A DNA stretch of 64,000 nucleotides from Dyella humicola (GCF_026283945.1 NZ_JAPDPC010000001.1:3162001-3226000), one strand, 5' to 3'; positions 36,901 through 45,626 are shown, counted from the first letter of the stretch. The notes: generated from the letters alone by a model not told the origin. Program-made: numbers and translations.

Positions 36901-37635
36901 TCAGGGCGTCCGCTTGAGATCGAGTACCAGCACGCCGGCGGTCAGCCAGGCAGCCATGGTCAACAGAAAATACAGCAGGTCCCGCAGATCGAGCACGCCA
37001 CGCGAGATCGCCTCGAAGTGCCGCAACATGCTCAGATGCGCCACCGCGTTCACCAGCTTGCGCGGCAGCGCACCCTGGAAAAACTCCAGCACCTGCGGCT
37101 GACCCACGAGGATCAGCAGGAAACACACCACCACGGTCAGCACGAAGGCCACCACCTGGCTCTGCGTCACCGCCGAAAGGCATGCACCGATGGCCAGGAA
37201 CGCGCCCGCCATCAACCAGCTGCCCATGTAGCTGGCCAGGATCACACCGTTATCAGGTGATCCCAGATAGTTCACCGTGATCCAGATCGGAAACGTGAGC
37301 ACCAGGGCCAGTCCGATGAACAGCCAGGCAGCGAGAAACTTGCCCAGCATGGCCTGCGCCAGAGTCAGTGGCAGGCTGAGCAGCAACTCGAGCGTGCCAC
37401 CCTTGGCCTCCTCAGCCCACATGCGCATCGACACCGCAGGCACCAAGACCAGGTAAAGCCATGGATGCATCACGAAGAACGGTTGCAGATCGGCCTGCCC
37501 GCGCTGATAAAAATCACCCGCGTAGAACGTAAGAATGCCGGCAAGCACCAAAAAGATAACCAGGAACACATACGCCACCGGCGTCACGAAATAGCTGCGC
37601 AATTCGCGCCGCACCACCGCCACGACCGGACTCAT
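36901..37635 (-). CDS. ABC-2 type transporter permease (GldF-like)
   Basis: The 244-residue protein has six membrane helices. It begins 'MSPVVAVVRRELRSYFVTPV' and contains 'GTLELLLSLPLTLAQAMLGK', the hallmark of the ABC-2/GldF/NosY permease type, then 'FPIWITVNYLGSPDNGVILA'. It starts 4 bp inside the ATPase gene end and stops 3 bp before the GldG-like gene, so all three are co-translated. It would form the membrane channel of the complex. Confidence 0.9.
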   Translation of the reverse strand: MSPVVAVVRRELRSYFVTPVAYVFLVIFLVLAGILTFYAGDFYQRGQADLQPFFVMHPWLYLVLVPAVSMRMWAEEAKGGTLELLLSLPLTLAQAMLGKFLAAWLFIGLALVLTFPIWITVNYLGSPDNGVILASYMGSWLMAGAFLAIGACLSAVTQSQVVAFVLTVVVCFLLILVGQPQVLEFFQGALPRKLVNAVAHLSMLRHFEAISRGVLDLRDLLYFLLTMAAWLTAGVLVLDLKRTP

Positions 37636-38564
37636 GCCCTGCCCTCGGCGCTGGTGGTGATGTTCCGGAACACCTCATCGAGACGTCCACGTTCCAGCTG
37701 AATTTCCGACACTTCCAAGCCCTGTTGGCGCAACAACATTTCCACCGGCTCAAGAATGCGCTCGCCCGGCCTGGGAAACACCGTGATGCGCCCATCGAGC
37801 GGATCCACTTCGATCGACGCCACTTGCGGCAGGCGGCCCAGCATTTCCTGCGACACGCCGCTGCCCGGCGCGCTGAACGACACGGCGCCGTGATAACGCG
37901 AACGCGCTTCCAGCTCGGCCGGCGTGGCATCGGCCAGCAGACGGCCGTTGGCGATGATCACCACGCGGTTGCACAGCGCATGCACCTCCTCCAGCAGATG
38001 GGTGGAGATCAGGATGGTGCGTTCGCGTGCCATGGCGTCGATCAACTGACGCACGGTGTGCTTCTGGTTGGGATCGAGGCCGTCGGTAGGTTCGTCGAGC
38101 ATCAGCACCGGCGGGTTGTGCAGGATCGCCTGCGCCAGGCCGACCCGTCGCCGCAACCCCTTCGACAGCGTATCGATGCACTGATCCAGCACGCTCTCCA
38201 GTTGCAAGCGCGCCACCACCTCTTCGAAGCGGCGATAGCCGGCGTCATGGCGCAGGCCGCGAATGCGGACGATGAAGGTGAGGAATTCGCGCACGGTCAG
38301 CTCGCCATAGCTGGGCGCGCCTTCCGGCAGATAGCCGAGTGCGCGCTTTGCTTTGAGCGGCTCCTTGCGGACGTCGTGGCCGCACACCCGCGCCGTGCCG
38401 GAGCTGGGCTCCAGGAATCCGGCGATCATGCGCATGGCGGTGGTCTTGCCGGCACCATTGGGGCCCAGCAGGCCCAGCACTTGGCCAGGCTCGGCACGAA
38501 TGCTGAGCGCATCTACCGCGGTCAGGTTGCCATAGCGTCGGGTGAGCTGTTCGGTTTCGATCAT
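37632..38564 (-). CDS. ABC transporter ATP-binding protein (GldA-like)
   Basis: The 310-residue protein has all ABC ATPase motifs: Walker A 'GLLGPNGAGKTTAMRMI' near residue 35, signature 'LSKGLRRRVGLAQAI' near 133, Walker B 'VLMLDEPTDGLDPNQ' near 153 and the H-loop His in 'LISTHLLEEV'. A C-terminal domain of about 90 residues (from 'ARSRYHGAVSF') is of the DrrA/CcmA type. It is the first gene of the unit with the GldF-like permease and GldG-like protein; the ATG start is at 38564. Confidence 0.93.
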   Translation of the reverse strand: MIETEQLTRRYGNLTAVDALSIRAEPGQVLGLLGPNGAGKTTAMRMIAGFLEPSSGTARVCGHDVRKEPLKAKRALGYLPEGAPSYGELTVREFLTFIVRIRGLRHDAGYRRFEEVVARLQLESVLDQCIDTLSKGLRRRVGLAQAILHNPPVLMLDEPTDGLDPNQKHTVRQLIDAMARERTILISTHLLEEVHALCNRVVIIANGRLLADATPAELEARSRYHGAVSFSAPGSGVSQEMLGRLPQVASIEVDPLDGRITVFPRPGERILEPVEMLLRQQGLEVSEIQLERGRLDEVFRNITTSAEGRA

Positions 38565-38687
38565 GTCCAGTCGAGGTCAGAGCGCGGGCTTCGCACGAAG
38601 CGTGCCGCCGGGTCGTCCAGCGACGGTCGACCCGCAATGTAACCGAAAAGTTCGACCACACCGGGGCGACGGCCTCGCATAAATGAA

Positions 38688-38712
38688 AAGGCCCTTCACG
38701 GGGAAGGGCCTT
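38688..38712 (-). terminator. Intrinsic terminator after the SRPBCC/GyrI-like gene
   Basis: AAGGCCCTTC (38688-38697) pairs with GAAGGGCCTT (38703-38712) across a 5-base loop. On the minus strand the stem is followed by TTCATTT. It lies 28 bases after the stop codon of the gene at 38740-40074. Confidence 0.75.
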
Positions 38713-38739
38713 CTCGATAAACCGACGTTGGAGGCCGGC

Positions 38740-40074
38740 TTACTTTGCGGTCGTGGCAGCGCTGGCGGGAGCGGCCGGAGCCTGGTCACCACTGTCGTCG
38801 AGGCTCGGCGGCTTGATGCCCGCTTCCTGCTCCGGAGTCTGGTCCGGGGCGGAGCTCAGCGGCAGGTAGACGTCGAACTCAGCGTAGCTCTTCACTTCGT
38901 CGCCCTGCTTCACTTCCGGCTTGGCTTCGATGTCGTAGAAGCGGTTCACCACCTCGTCGAACTTGTAGCCGTGCGTCTGGGCATAAGCCTTGAGCAGGTC
39001 GCGGGTCTGCGGCACGCCAGCAGCGGTACCGTTCCACACGGCCTTGAGGGCCGGGCCACCGAAAGCAAGGAAAGCGCGCACGTTGTCGTCGACGATCAGG
39101 CGGCCGAAGCGGTCATGACCACCCGGAGCATTGTTCTCCGGCGTGCTGGTGGCAGCATTGGCGCTGGTGCCGGCCTCTGCAGTCGTCGCCAGGTCCGGAG
39201 CTTTGGCCGGGGTCAGTTCCACGGCCTGGCCAGCCACGTTCAGGCTGGTCGCGCTGATCGGCATGCCGACGTCGAAGGTATAGGTCTGATCACCATAGTT
39301 GGTGGTGAAGATGACGCGCGGACCCACCACATTCACGCCAAGCTTCTTGGCGGCAGCCTGAATCTGGCTGACAGCCTTGTCGGTCGCGTCGTTCAGGGCT
39401 TCAAGACCACCCTTGCGCTCGATCGACGAGGACACCAGCAGCATCGGCGTGGGCTGGGTCTGCTCGATGTACGGGGTCAACTTGCTGTAATCGACGTTCT
39501 GGACCGAAGCCAACACGTTCTGCAGGTCATTCAGGGTGAACTGGATGAACGCATCCGGATCGCCATGAATGTAGAGGTTGGAATAACGGTTGATCAGGTT
39601 GAAGCCGTAGTCGACATCATACGACCAGGTGATCTTGGTCAGCTGACCGCGGCTGCCCTGGCGATCGAGGTCGAGGGTGAAATGCTTGTCATTGCCACGC
39701 CAGTCGTTGTCGACGTTCCAGATGATGGAAGCCTTCTTGGCGGTGGAGTCGACCTTGTCGAAGCTCGGGTCGGCCGACGCGATGGTCAACTTGCCGCTAC
39801 CGACCTTCGGGTCGCTGCCGGTCCAGGTCAGCTCGGCGCCCGGGCCATAGGCCTTGCCCGAGAAGTCGTACTTGATGTTTCGGTCGTACTCGCGCTGCAC
39901 GGAGTATTCCGGGAAGCGACGCAGGTTGTTCAGCACGTCATAGACCTGACGCATGTCCTTGCCGACGACCAGCGACCTTTCCACATGGCCACTGCCAGGC
40001 ATAACCAAGCCCACCACCACCGCCACGACGGCGACAATGACTAGGGCAACAATAAATTCAAGAACACGCATCAT
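38740..40074 (-). CDS. SRPBCC/GyrI-like membrane-anchored protein
   Basis: The 444-residue protein has an N-terminal membrane helix (LEFIVALVIVAVVAVVVGLV), then a SRPBCC (polyketide-cyclase-like) domain (about residues 30-185) with 'MRQVYDVLNNLRRFPEYSVQ' and 'ITWSYDVDYGFNLINRY'. A GyrI-like/effector-binding domain follows in two parts, separated by an Ala/Thr-rich linker near residue 300: 'LIVDDNVRAFLAFGGPALKA' and 'YDIEAKPEVKQGDEVKSYAE'. The C-terminus is low-complexity (DSGDQAPAAPASAATTAK). The domains may bind a hydrophobic ligand. Function is unknown. The gene stands alone, with a terminator behind it. Confidence 0.75.
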   Translation of the reverse strand: MMRVLEFIVALVIVAVVAVVVGLVMPGSGHVERSLVVGKDMRQVYDVLNNLRRFPEYSVQREYDRNIKYDFSGKAYGPGAELTWTGSDPKVGSGKLTIASADPSFDKVDSTAKKASIIWNVDNDWRGNDKHFTLDLDRQGSRGQLTKITWSYDVDYGFNLINRYSNLYIHGDPDAFIQFTLNDLQNVLASVQNVDYSKLTPYIEQTQPTPMLLVSSSIERKGGLEALNDATDKAVSQIQAAAKKLGVNVVGPRVIFTTNYGDQTYTFDVGMPISATSLNVAGQAVELTPAKAPDLATTAEAGTSANAATSTPENNAPGGHDRFGRLIVDDNVRAFLAFGGPALKAVWNGTAAGVPQTRDLLKAYAQTHGYKFDEVVNRFYDIEAKPEVKQGDEVKSYAEFDVYLPLSSAPDQTPEQEAGIKPPSLDDSGDQAPAAPASAATTAK

Positions 40075-40298
40075 TCCAGGGTTCTCCGCACGTCTCTCTG
40101 TCTACGGCACAAGGCAGTCGCCGGAGACCGGCCGGCCACGGGAGATTCCCGAAGGATCGCATCGTGACAGGGGGTCGGCCAGCGCCGAAGCCTCCGATGG
40201 TACTTAATCGCGCGCAGGAACGCTATCGGGCCGTAAAGACTGCCTAACGGCCATTCTTCTGGGTATGGCGCAGGGCCCCATGGAGCCCTGCCTGGGCA

Positions 40299-40940
40299 TC
40301 AAACGATGCCCAGTTCCAGCGCCTTCAGGACAGCCCGGGTACGGTCGCGCACGCCCAGCTTGGACAGGATGTTGGAGACATGGTTCTTGACCGTCCCCTC
40401 CGCCACTTTCAGGGAGTTGGCGATCTCCTTGTTGCTATAGCCACCGGACAGCAGACGCAGGATCTCGGTCTCGCGCTCGGTCAACGGATCAGGCTGTTCC
40501 AGGCTGGTGAACTGGTTCTGCATGCGCCCCACGCCGGCAAGCAGGCGCTGGGTGACCATGGGTGCCACCAGGGAGCCGCCGGCAGCCACGGTGCGCACGG
40601 CCTCCACCAGTTGCTCCAGCGACACGTCCTTCAGCAGGTAGCCGCGTGCCCCGGCCTTCAGGCCCTGCAGCACCAGCTGATCATCATCAAAGGTGGTGAG
40701 GATGATGGTGGGCGGCAGTTCATTGCGCGCGGACAGCGCCTGCAACACTTCCAGGCCACTCATATTGGGCATGCGCAGGTCAAGCAGCACCACATCGGGC
40801 TTGATCCGCGGAATATCCTGCACGGCCTGGGCGCCATCGGCGCACTCGGCTACCACGCGGATGTCCTCCGCCAGATCCAGCAGTGAACGGACACCTTGGC
40901 GAACCAGGTTCTGGTCGTCGACGAGACAGACGGAAATCAT
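40299..40940 (-). CDS. NarL/FixJ-family response regulator
   Basis: The 213-residue protein has a receiver domain with the acidic pair 'CLVDDQNLVRQGVRSLLDL' and phospho-acceptor Asp54 in 'VVLLDLRMPNMSGLEVLQAL', Thr in 'IILTTFDDD' and Lys in 'YLLKDVS'. The LuxR-type HTH lies near residues 150-205 (LTERETEILRLLSGGYSNKE, then VKNHVSNILSKLGVRDR). It is encoded 116 bp downstream of the sensor kinase gene and on the same strand; the pair resembles DesK/DesR or similar. Target genes cannot be named. The ATG at 40940 is the natural start. Confidence 0.93.
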   Translation of the reverse strand: MISVCLVDDQNLVRQGVRSLLDLAEDIRVVAECADGAQAVQDIPRIKPDVVLLDLRMPNMSGLEVLQALSARNELPPTIILTTFDDDQLVLQGLKAGARGYLLKDVSLEQLVEAVRTVAAGGSLVAPMVTQRLLAGVGRMQNQFTSLEQPDPLTERETEILRLLSGGYSNKEIANSLKVAEGTVKNHVSNILSKLGVRDRTRAVLKALELGIV

Positions 40941-41056
40941 CGCGGATCCTCGAAGCAATGGTGGCCCATGTGCGATGCCCACGGGCTACGGGGAAGAACG
41001 ATGCTGCTATCCAAGCAGGTCATTTTGGCACGAGCAACGGGTGGTGGGGACCCCAT

Positions 41057-42337
41057 CTAGAGCATGCCCAAAGCGGGCGGCTCGAACCGCGACGGGGTAT
41101 GCGCCAGCTCGGGTGCCTCCCCCAAGGGTAGACGTACCGTGAGCGCAAAGCCCTGATGGAGGGCCGGGTCCACCATCACGCTGCCGCCAAACTCGGCCAG
41201 CCGCTCACGCATGCCCGACAGGCCGTTGCCCGGCCGAAAATTCGTCGCGCCCCGGCCGTCGTCGCGTGCGGCCAGTTCCAGCAAATTGGCGTTGACGTAG
41301 TCAAAGCGCAGCCACAGGTTGCGGGCAGCGGCGTGGCGCGCCGTATTGGTGATGATCTCCTGGGCACAACGCAGCAACACCTGCGCCCGGCGTGGATCCT
41401 CCACGCTGAAGCGTGGCGGCGTATCCAGCTGCACATTCAGGCCAGGCACGCCTTCGATCAGACTGCGCAAGGCCTGGGTCAGGTCGATGGCATCGTCCTG
41501 GCGCAACTCGCTCACCACTTCGCGCACATCCGAGAGCAGGTGCTTGGCCGTGGCCTGAGCTTTCAAGACGTGTTCGGCGGCCTGTGGATTAGTCAAATGA
41601 CTGGCCACTTCCAGGTTGAGGCTCAGAGCCGTAAGGTGATGGCCAATCAGGTCATGCAGGTCGCGCGCGATGCGCATGCGCTCCGCGATGCGGGTGGACT
41701 CGGCTAGCAGGGCACGGGTGGCGCGCAGCTCCGAATTGAGGCGACGCTGAACTTCACGCTCCTCCGCCTGCAGGCTGGCGATCATCGAGGTAAAGAACAC
41801 CAGCGCCGAAATGCCGAGATACATGCAGACCTGGAGGATGGCCGTGACAGTGGTCCACCCCTTATAGCTGGCGATGATCGGTATCAGCATGAGGTTCTGC
41901 ATCAGCATCCACATCAGGCCCGCCCCTACCGGCAACTGCCACGGCAGCACGACCGCGATCACCAGCATCAACATGGCTGACAGGCCGCTCTGGCTGAACC
42001 AGCCCATCGCGATGGCCGAGCCGGTCAAGATGACCAGGCCAATCAGCCGCAGGACGGGGGGCAACCCGGCCTGGCGGGTCACGCTCGATCGACGGGTCAG
42101 CAACAGATAGGTCACGCCGAACGTCAGGTAGGAAAAAATCCAGCCGGAAATATCCGGGTTACTCCACCAGGAGTTGACCTGCGCCAGGCTCCAGCTACCC
42201 GGTAGCAGCGGCAGCGCCACGCACAGGTACGTGGTCAGCCCGGCGTAACGAAGTAAGCGGATGTGATTGATATTGGACCATGTCATACCCGGCATCATTA
42301 GCCAGGCGCCCTCGTGGTGCAATGCGTGAGAAGTCAT
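41057..42337 (-). CDS. DesK-like sensor histidine kinase
   Basis: The protein is 426 residues from ATG 42337 (434 from 42361). The N-terminal half has about five membrane helices without a large periplasmic sensor domain. The kinase half has a HisKA_3 box with the His in 'RIARDLHDLIGHHLTALSL' (near residue 230) and an HATPase with 'AQEIITNTARHAAARNLWLR' and 'NGLSGMRERLAEFGGSV'. It lies 116 bp upstream of the response-regulator gene on the same strand. A membrane-sensing kinase of this type often responds to lipid state or temperature. Confidence 0.9.
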   Translation of the reverse strand: MTSHALHHEGAWLMMPGMTWSNINHIRLLRYAGLTTYLCVALPLLPGSWSLAQVNSWWSNPDISGWIFSYLTFGVTYLLLTRRSSVTRQAGLPPVLRLIGLVILTGSAIAMGWFSQSGLSAMLMLVIAVVLPWQLPVGAGLMWMLMQNLMLIPIIASYKGWTTVTAILQVCMYLGISALVFFTSMIASLQAEEREVQRRLNSELRATRALLAESTRIAERMRIARDLHDLIGHHLTALSLNLEVASHLTNPQAAEHVLKAQATAKHLLSDVREVVSELRQDDAIDLTQALRSLIEGVPGLNVQLDTPPRFSVEDPRRAQVLLRCAQEIITNTARHAAARNLWLRFDYVNANLLELAARDDGRGATNFRPGNGLSGMRERLAEFGGSVMVDPALHQGFALTVRLPLGEAPELAHTPSRFEPPALGML

Positions 42338-42496
42338 TGCCCACTCCCTGCCAAAAGCCATGGCAGCTCGAGCTTTACAAAGGTTTTACATGGTGCGCCG
42401 TGATATGTGCGGCCCGTCGCCGCGTGCCATAATGCCGCCCGTCACGCGGGGCCGAACACCGGTCTTGTCCTCGAACCACACAAAGCGGAGCAACGA

Positions 42497-43117
42497 ATGG
42501 CCCTTGCCATCCGCGACGTGCGAGAGCACGACCTGGATGCCGTACTGGCGCTCAACAACGCCGCCGGCCGCACCATCCTCGCCCTTGACGCGGCACAGCT
42601 GCGCTACTTCTACGACCACGCCGACTATTTTCGCGTGGCCGAGATTGATGGCCATCTCGCCGGGTTCCTTATTGCGCTGCGCGAAGGCAGCGAATACGAC
42701 AGCCCCAACTACTGCTGGTTCTCCGAGCACTATCCGCAGTTCGTCTACATCGACCGCATCGTCATCGCCAACGCCTATCGCCGTCACGGCCTGGGTCGTA
42801 TCTTCTATTGCGACGTCAATAGTTATGCCGAAGTGCGCGTACCGCTGCTGACCTGCGAAGTGTTCCTGGAGCCACGCGACGACGTGGTGGTGCTGTTCCA
42901 CGGCACCTACGGCTTTCAGGAAGTCGGCCAGCAGCGCATGGGTGCCGATGGCCCGCAAGTCAGCCTGCTGGCCAAGGACCTGCCCAGCTACGCGTTCGTT
43001 CGCGAAACCTATCTCGATCACGACGGCCTGCCCGACGTTCCCTGGCTGGCCGAGCGCCAGCGCCCCTTGACCCCTGATGCTCCCCAGCGCCGTTTGGCCG
43101 GGAAGCGTCACCCATGA
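42497..43117 (+). CDS. GNAT family acetyltransferase upstream of minC
   Basis: The 206-residue protein starts at ATG 42497. A GNAT domain spans most of it: 'IRDVREHDLDAVLALNNAAG', 'FRVAEIDGHLAGFLIALREG', 'FVYIDRIVIANAYRRHGLGR' with the acetyl-CoA loop, and 'YGFQEVGQQ'. It resembles a stand-alone acetyltransferase of unknown substrate. Its stop overlaps the minC start by 4 bp (ATGA), so it is translated with the Min cluster, an arrangement worth noting. There is no evidence of a cell-division role beyond this position. Confidence 0.85.
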   Translation: MALAIRDVREHDLDAVLALNNAAGRTILALDAAQLRYFYDHADYFRVAEIDGHLAGFLIALREGSEYDSPNYCWFSEHYPQFVYIDRIVIANAYRRHGLGRIFYCDVNSYAEVRVPLLTCEVFLEPRDDVVVLFHGTYGFQEVGQQRMGADGPQVSLLAKDLPSYAFVRETYLDHDGLPDVPWLAERQRPLTPDAPQRRLAGKRHP

Positions 43118-43890
43118 ATGCGCGAATGGATACTCAAGACGCTTGCGACCTGCGCTTCGGCCAGGTCGGCATTGCCAATGTACGCGTACGCCGCGTGGAC
43201 GCCGCCGCCCTCTGCGAAGAGCTGGAGCGTCGCGTCCATGCGGCGCCTCAATTGTTCTCCCGTGCCGCGGTCGTGCTGGACCTGAGCCATCTGCGCGAGC
43301 TGCCCGATGACGGCTCGGTCGATGCCTTGCTGGAAGCCGTGCGCAGCGCCGGCATGCTGCCGGTGGGCCTGGCCTACGGCACCAGCGAGGTCGAAGCCCT
43401 TTCTCGACGGATGGGCCTGCCGCTGATTGCCAAGTTCCGCGCCGCTTACGAGCCCGCCGATGGCGGCAGCATTGCGCCGCCAGCGCCACCCGCTGCCACG
43501 GAAGAGCCCGCACGCCGTGCGGAACCGGTCCGCAACGAGCCGGCGCAGCAAGCCGCTCCATCGCTGGGGGCCATGCATCATGACGGCGCGGTACGTTCAG
43601 GCCAGCAGATCTATGCTCGCGACCGCGACCTGATCGTCACCGGCGTCATCGCGAACGGTGCCGAGGTCATTTCCGACGGCAGCATCCATATCTATGGTGG
43701 CCTGCGTGGTCGTGCCATGGCCGGCGCACAGGGTGATGAGAAGGCGCGCATCTTCGTTTCGGATTTCCGCGCTGAACTGGTGGCGATCGCCGGGCATTAC
43801 CGCGTGTTTGAACAAATTCCCAAAGACCTGGAAGGCCAGTCTGTGCAATGCTGGCTCGAAGGTGAAAAACTGCTGATCGCCAAGCTGTGA
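43114..43890 (+). CDS. minC: Septum site-determining protein MinC
   Basis: The 258-residue protein has the N-terminal MinC domain ('CDLRFGQVGIANVRVRRVDA', then 'AAVVLDLSHLRELPDDG') and the C-terminal beta-helix domain with the repeat 'VRSGQQIYARDRDLIVTGVI', 'SDGSIHIYGGLRGRAMAG' and 'IFVSDFRAELVAIAGHYRV'. A Pro/Glu/Ala-rich linker of about 50 residues joins them. MinC blocks FtsZ polymerisation near the poles under MinD control. It overlaps the preceding GNAT gene by 4 bp, and minD follows 54 bp downstream. Confidence 0.96.
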   Translation: MNARMDTQDACDLRFGQVGIANVRVRRVDAAALCEELERRVHAAPQLFSRAAVVLDLSHLRELPDDGSVDALLEAVRSAGMLPVGLAYGTSEVEALSRRMGLPLIAKFRAAYEPADGGSIAPPAPPAATEEPARRAEPVRNEPAQQAAPSLGAMHHDGAVRSGQQIYARDRDLIVTGVIANGAEVISDGSIHIYGGLRGRAMAGAQGDEKARIFVSDFRAELVAIAGHYRVFEQIPKDLEGQSVQCWLEGEKLLIAKL

Positions 43891-43944
43891 CGATCGCTTG
43901 ATTGCTGTTACCTACTATTACAAAGAACTATGCGGAGATGAGCC

Positions 43945-44760
43945 TTGACTGCTGAGATTATCGTTGTCACCTCGGGCAAAGGCGGCGTCGGCAAGACCAC
44001 CACCAGCGCCTCGCTTGCTACGGGCCTCGCCATGGCCGGCAAGAAAGTCGCGGTGATCGATTTCGACGTCGGCCTGCGCAACCTCGACTTGATCATGGGC
44101 TGTGAGCGGCGCGTGGTGTACGACTTCGTCAACGTCGTGCACGGCGAAGCCACGCTCAAGCAAGCCTTGATCAAGGACAAACGCTACGACAGCCTCTACG
44201 TGCTGGCGGCCAGCCAGACGCGTGACAAGGACGCCCTGACCCAGGAAGGTGTCGAGAAGGTCCTCGAGGATCTCGGCAAGGAAGGCTTCGATTACGTCGT
44301 CTGCGATTCGCCGGCAGGTATCGAAAAGGGTGCGCATCTGGCGATGTACTTCGCCGATCACGCCGTGGTGGTGGTCAACCCCGAGGTGTCCTCGGTGCGC
44401 GACTCCGACCGCATCCTCGGCTTGCTCGCCAGCAAGACGCGTCGCGCCGAACGTGGCGAAGGTGCCATCAAGCAGCACCTGCTGCTGACCCGCTACAACC
44501 CGGTTCGCGTCGCCGTCGGCGAGATGCTGAGCGTAAAGGACGTCGAGGACATCCTCGGTATCAACGTCGTCGGCGTCATTCCCGAGTCGGAGAACGTACT
44601 GGCCGCGTCCAATGCGGGCGTGCCGGTCATCCTCGACGACAACTCGCTGGCCGGCCAGGCCTATGGCGATACGGTGGCCCGCATTCTCGGCGAGGAACGT
44701 GCCCTGCGCTTCCTCGACGCGCCCAAGAAGGGCTTTTTCCAGCGCGTATTCGGAGGCTAA
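43945..44760 (+). CDS. minD: Septum site-determining ATPase MinD
   Basis: The 271-residue protein carries the deviant Walker A 'TSGKGGVGKTTTSASLATGL' near residue 10, 'IDFDVGLRNLDLIMGCERRV', and 'DYVVCDSPAGIEKGAHLAMY' near 115. Its C-terminal amphipathic helix 'PKKGFFQRVFGG' anchors it to the membrane. A TTG start (43945) is used: no ATG or GTG is available in frame, and GGAG lies seven bases before it (43934-43937). MinD moves MinC by ATP-dependent oscillation. The stop is five bases before the minE start. Confidence 0.96.
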   Translation: MTAEIIVVTSGKGGVGKTTTSASLATGLAMAGKKVAVIDFDVGLRNLDLIMGCERRVVYDFVNVVHGEATLKQALIKDKRYDSLYVLAASQTRDKDALTQEGVEKVLEDLGKEGFDYVVCDSPAGIEKGAHLAMYFADHAVVVVNPEVSSVRDSDRILGLLASKTRRAERGEGAIKQHLLLTRYNPVRVAVGEMLSVKDVEDILGINVVGVIPESENVLAASNAGVPVILDDNSLAGQAYGDTVARILGEERALRFLDAPKKGFFQRVFGG

Positions 44761-44765
44761 TCGCG

Positions 44766-45035
44766 ATGGGTATTCTTGATTTCCTGAAGCGCAAGCCGGA
44801 ACCCACCGCTGTCGTCGCCAAGGAGCGTCTTCGCATCATCGTGGCTCAGGAGCGTTCCAACCGTGGCGCCCCTGACTACCTGCCGTTGCTGCGCAACGAG
44901 CTGCTCGAAGTGATCAAGAAATACGTCCACGTCGACCTCGAAGCCATCAACATCAACGTCGAGCGCGACAGTGGACACGAGATCCTCGAGCTTTCGGTAG
45001 CCCTGCCCGACCACGCCCAGCCCAAAGCGGGCTGA
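44766..45035 (+). CDS. minE: Cell division topological specificity factor MinE
   Basis: The 89-residue protein starts 'MGILDFLKRKPEPTAVVAKE', the membrane-targeting and MinD-binding N-terminus, and continues 'ERLRIIVAQERSNRGAPDYL' and 'LLEVIKKYVHVDLEAININV', which are typical of MinE. It stimulates the MinD ATPase and so drives oscillation. It closes the minCDE operon; a strong hairpin (45079-45100) follows it. Confidence 0.97.
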   Translation: MGILDFLKRKPEPTAVVAKERLRIIVAQERSNRGAPDYLPLLRNELLEVIKKYVHVDLEAININVERDSGHEILELSVALPDHAQPKAG

Positions 45036-45078
45036 TGCCACTGCGCGGGCCTCGCCTGCGCAGCAACTCGCACGACCT

Positions 45079-45100
45079 GTCGCCGCCAGCAGGCGGCGAC
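45079..45100 (+). terminator. Intrinsic terminator after minE
   Basis: GTCGCCGCC (45079-45087) pairs perfectly with GGCGGCGAC (45092-45100) across a four-base AGCA loop, followed by CTTTATC. It lies 44 bases after the minE stop and before the next gene, so that gene may have its own promoter or depend on read-through. Confidence 0.65.
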
Positions 45101-45110
45101 CTTTATCGCC

Positions 45111-45623
45111 ATGTCATTGGAACCCTCCACTTCTCTCGACGAAGCCAGCGTGATGCGCCTGGCCGAACTGGGCTTCGCCACGCCATCGACGCTGCTGGCG
45201 CGCTATGGGCTGCGCCTGGAGCGGGTTGACCTCGGCCTTCCGATTCCCGGCAGTTTCTGGGGTGATGAAGAGGCCGGCATCATCGGCACGACCGTTTATG
45301 CCCGCGACGACACGCCGGTGCATTCGCTGCTGCATGAGGCCGGGCACCTGATCGTGCTGCCTGAAGAGCGACGCGAGTCTGTCCACACCGATGCCACCGA
45401 CTCGATCGATGAGGAGGACGCCACCTGCTATCTGCAGATCGTGCTCGCCGACGAACTGCCCGGCGTGGGGCGCCAGCGCCTGATGACGGACATGGATGCC
45501 TGGGGCTATTCGTTTCGGCTGGGATCGACGCGAGCGTGGTTTGAGCAGGATGCGGCGAATGCGCGGCAATGGTTGTTTGCGCGCGGGCTGCTGGATGAGG
45601 GTGGGGCCGCCGTTTTCGGCTGA
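45111..45623 (+). CDS. Small HExxH-motif protein of unknown function
   Basis: The 170-residue protein contains a zinc-metallopeptidase motif, 'HSLLHEAGHLIVLPEE' (His75, Glu76, His79), followed about 22 residues later by an acidic cluster 'DSIDEEDATCYLQIVLAD' that could supply the third ligand. This resembles the M78/ImmA-IrrE or other compact gluzincin-type layouts, but the flanks do not match any family I can name. There is no signal peptide or membrane helix. The C-terminus is helical and polar. It begins 75 bp after minE, on the same strand, beyond the hairpin. Function is unknown. Confidence 0.7.
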   Translation: MSLEPSTSLDEASVMRLAELGFATPSTLLARYGLRLERVDLGLPIPGSFWGDEEAGIIGTTVYARDDTPVHSLLHEAGHLIVLPEERRESVHTDATDSIDEEDATCYLQIVLADELPGVGRQRLMTDMDAWGYSFRLGSTRAWFEQDAANARQWLFARGLLDEGGAAVFG

Positions 45624-45626
45624 AAC

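Noticed and set aside
38683-40044. A 453-codon plus-strand frame opposite the SRPBCC/GyrI-like gene
   Set aside because: It reads through the terminator hairpin, has Val/Asp/Gly-rich text without motifs and no ribosome site; the minus frame has an anchor, domains and a terminator.
42386-43561. A 391-codon frame antisense to the GNAT and minC genes
   Set aside because: minC and GNAT motifs on the other strand are unambiguous; this frame has no domain.
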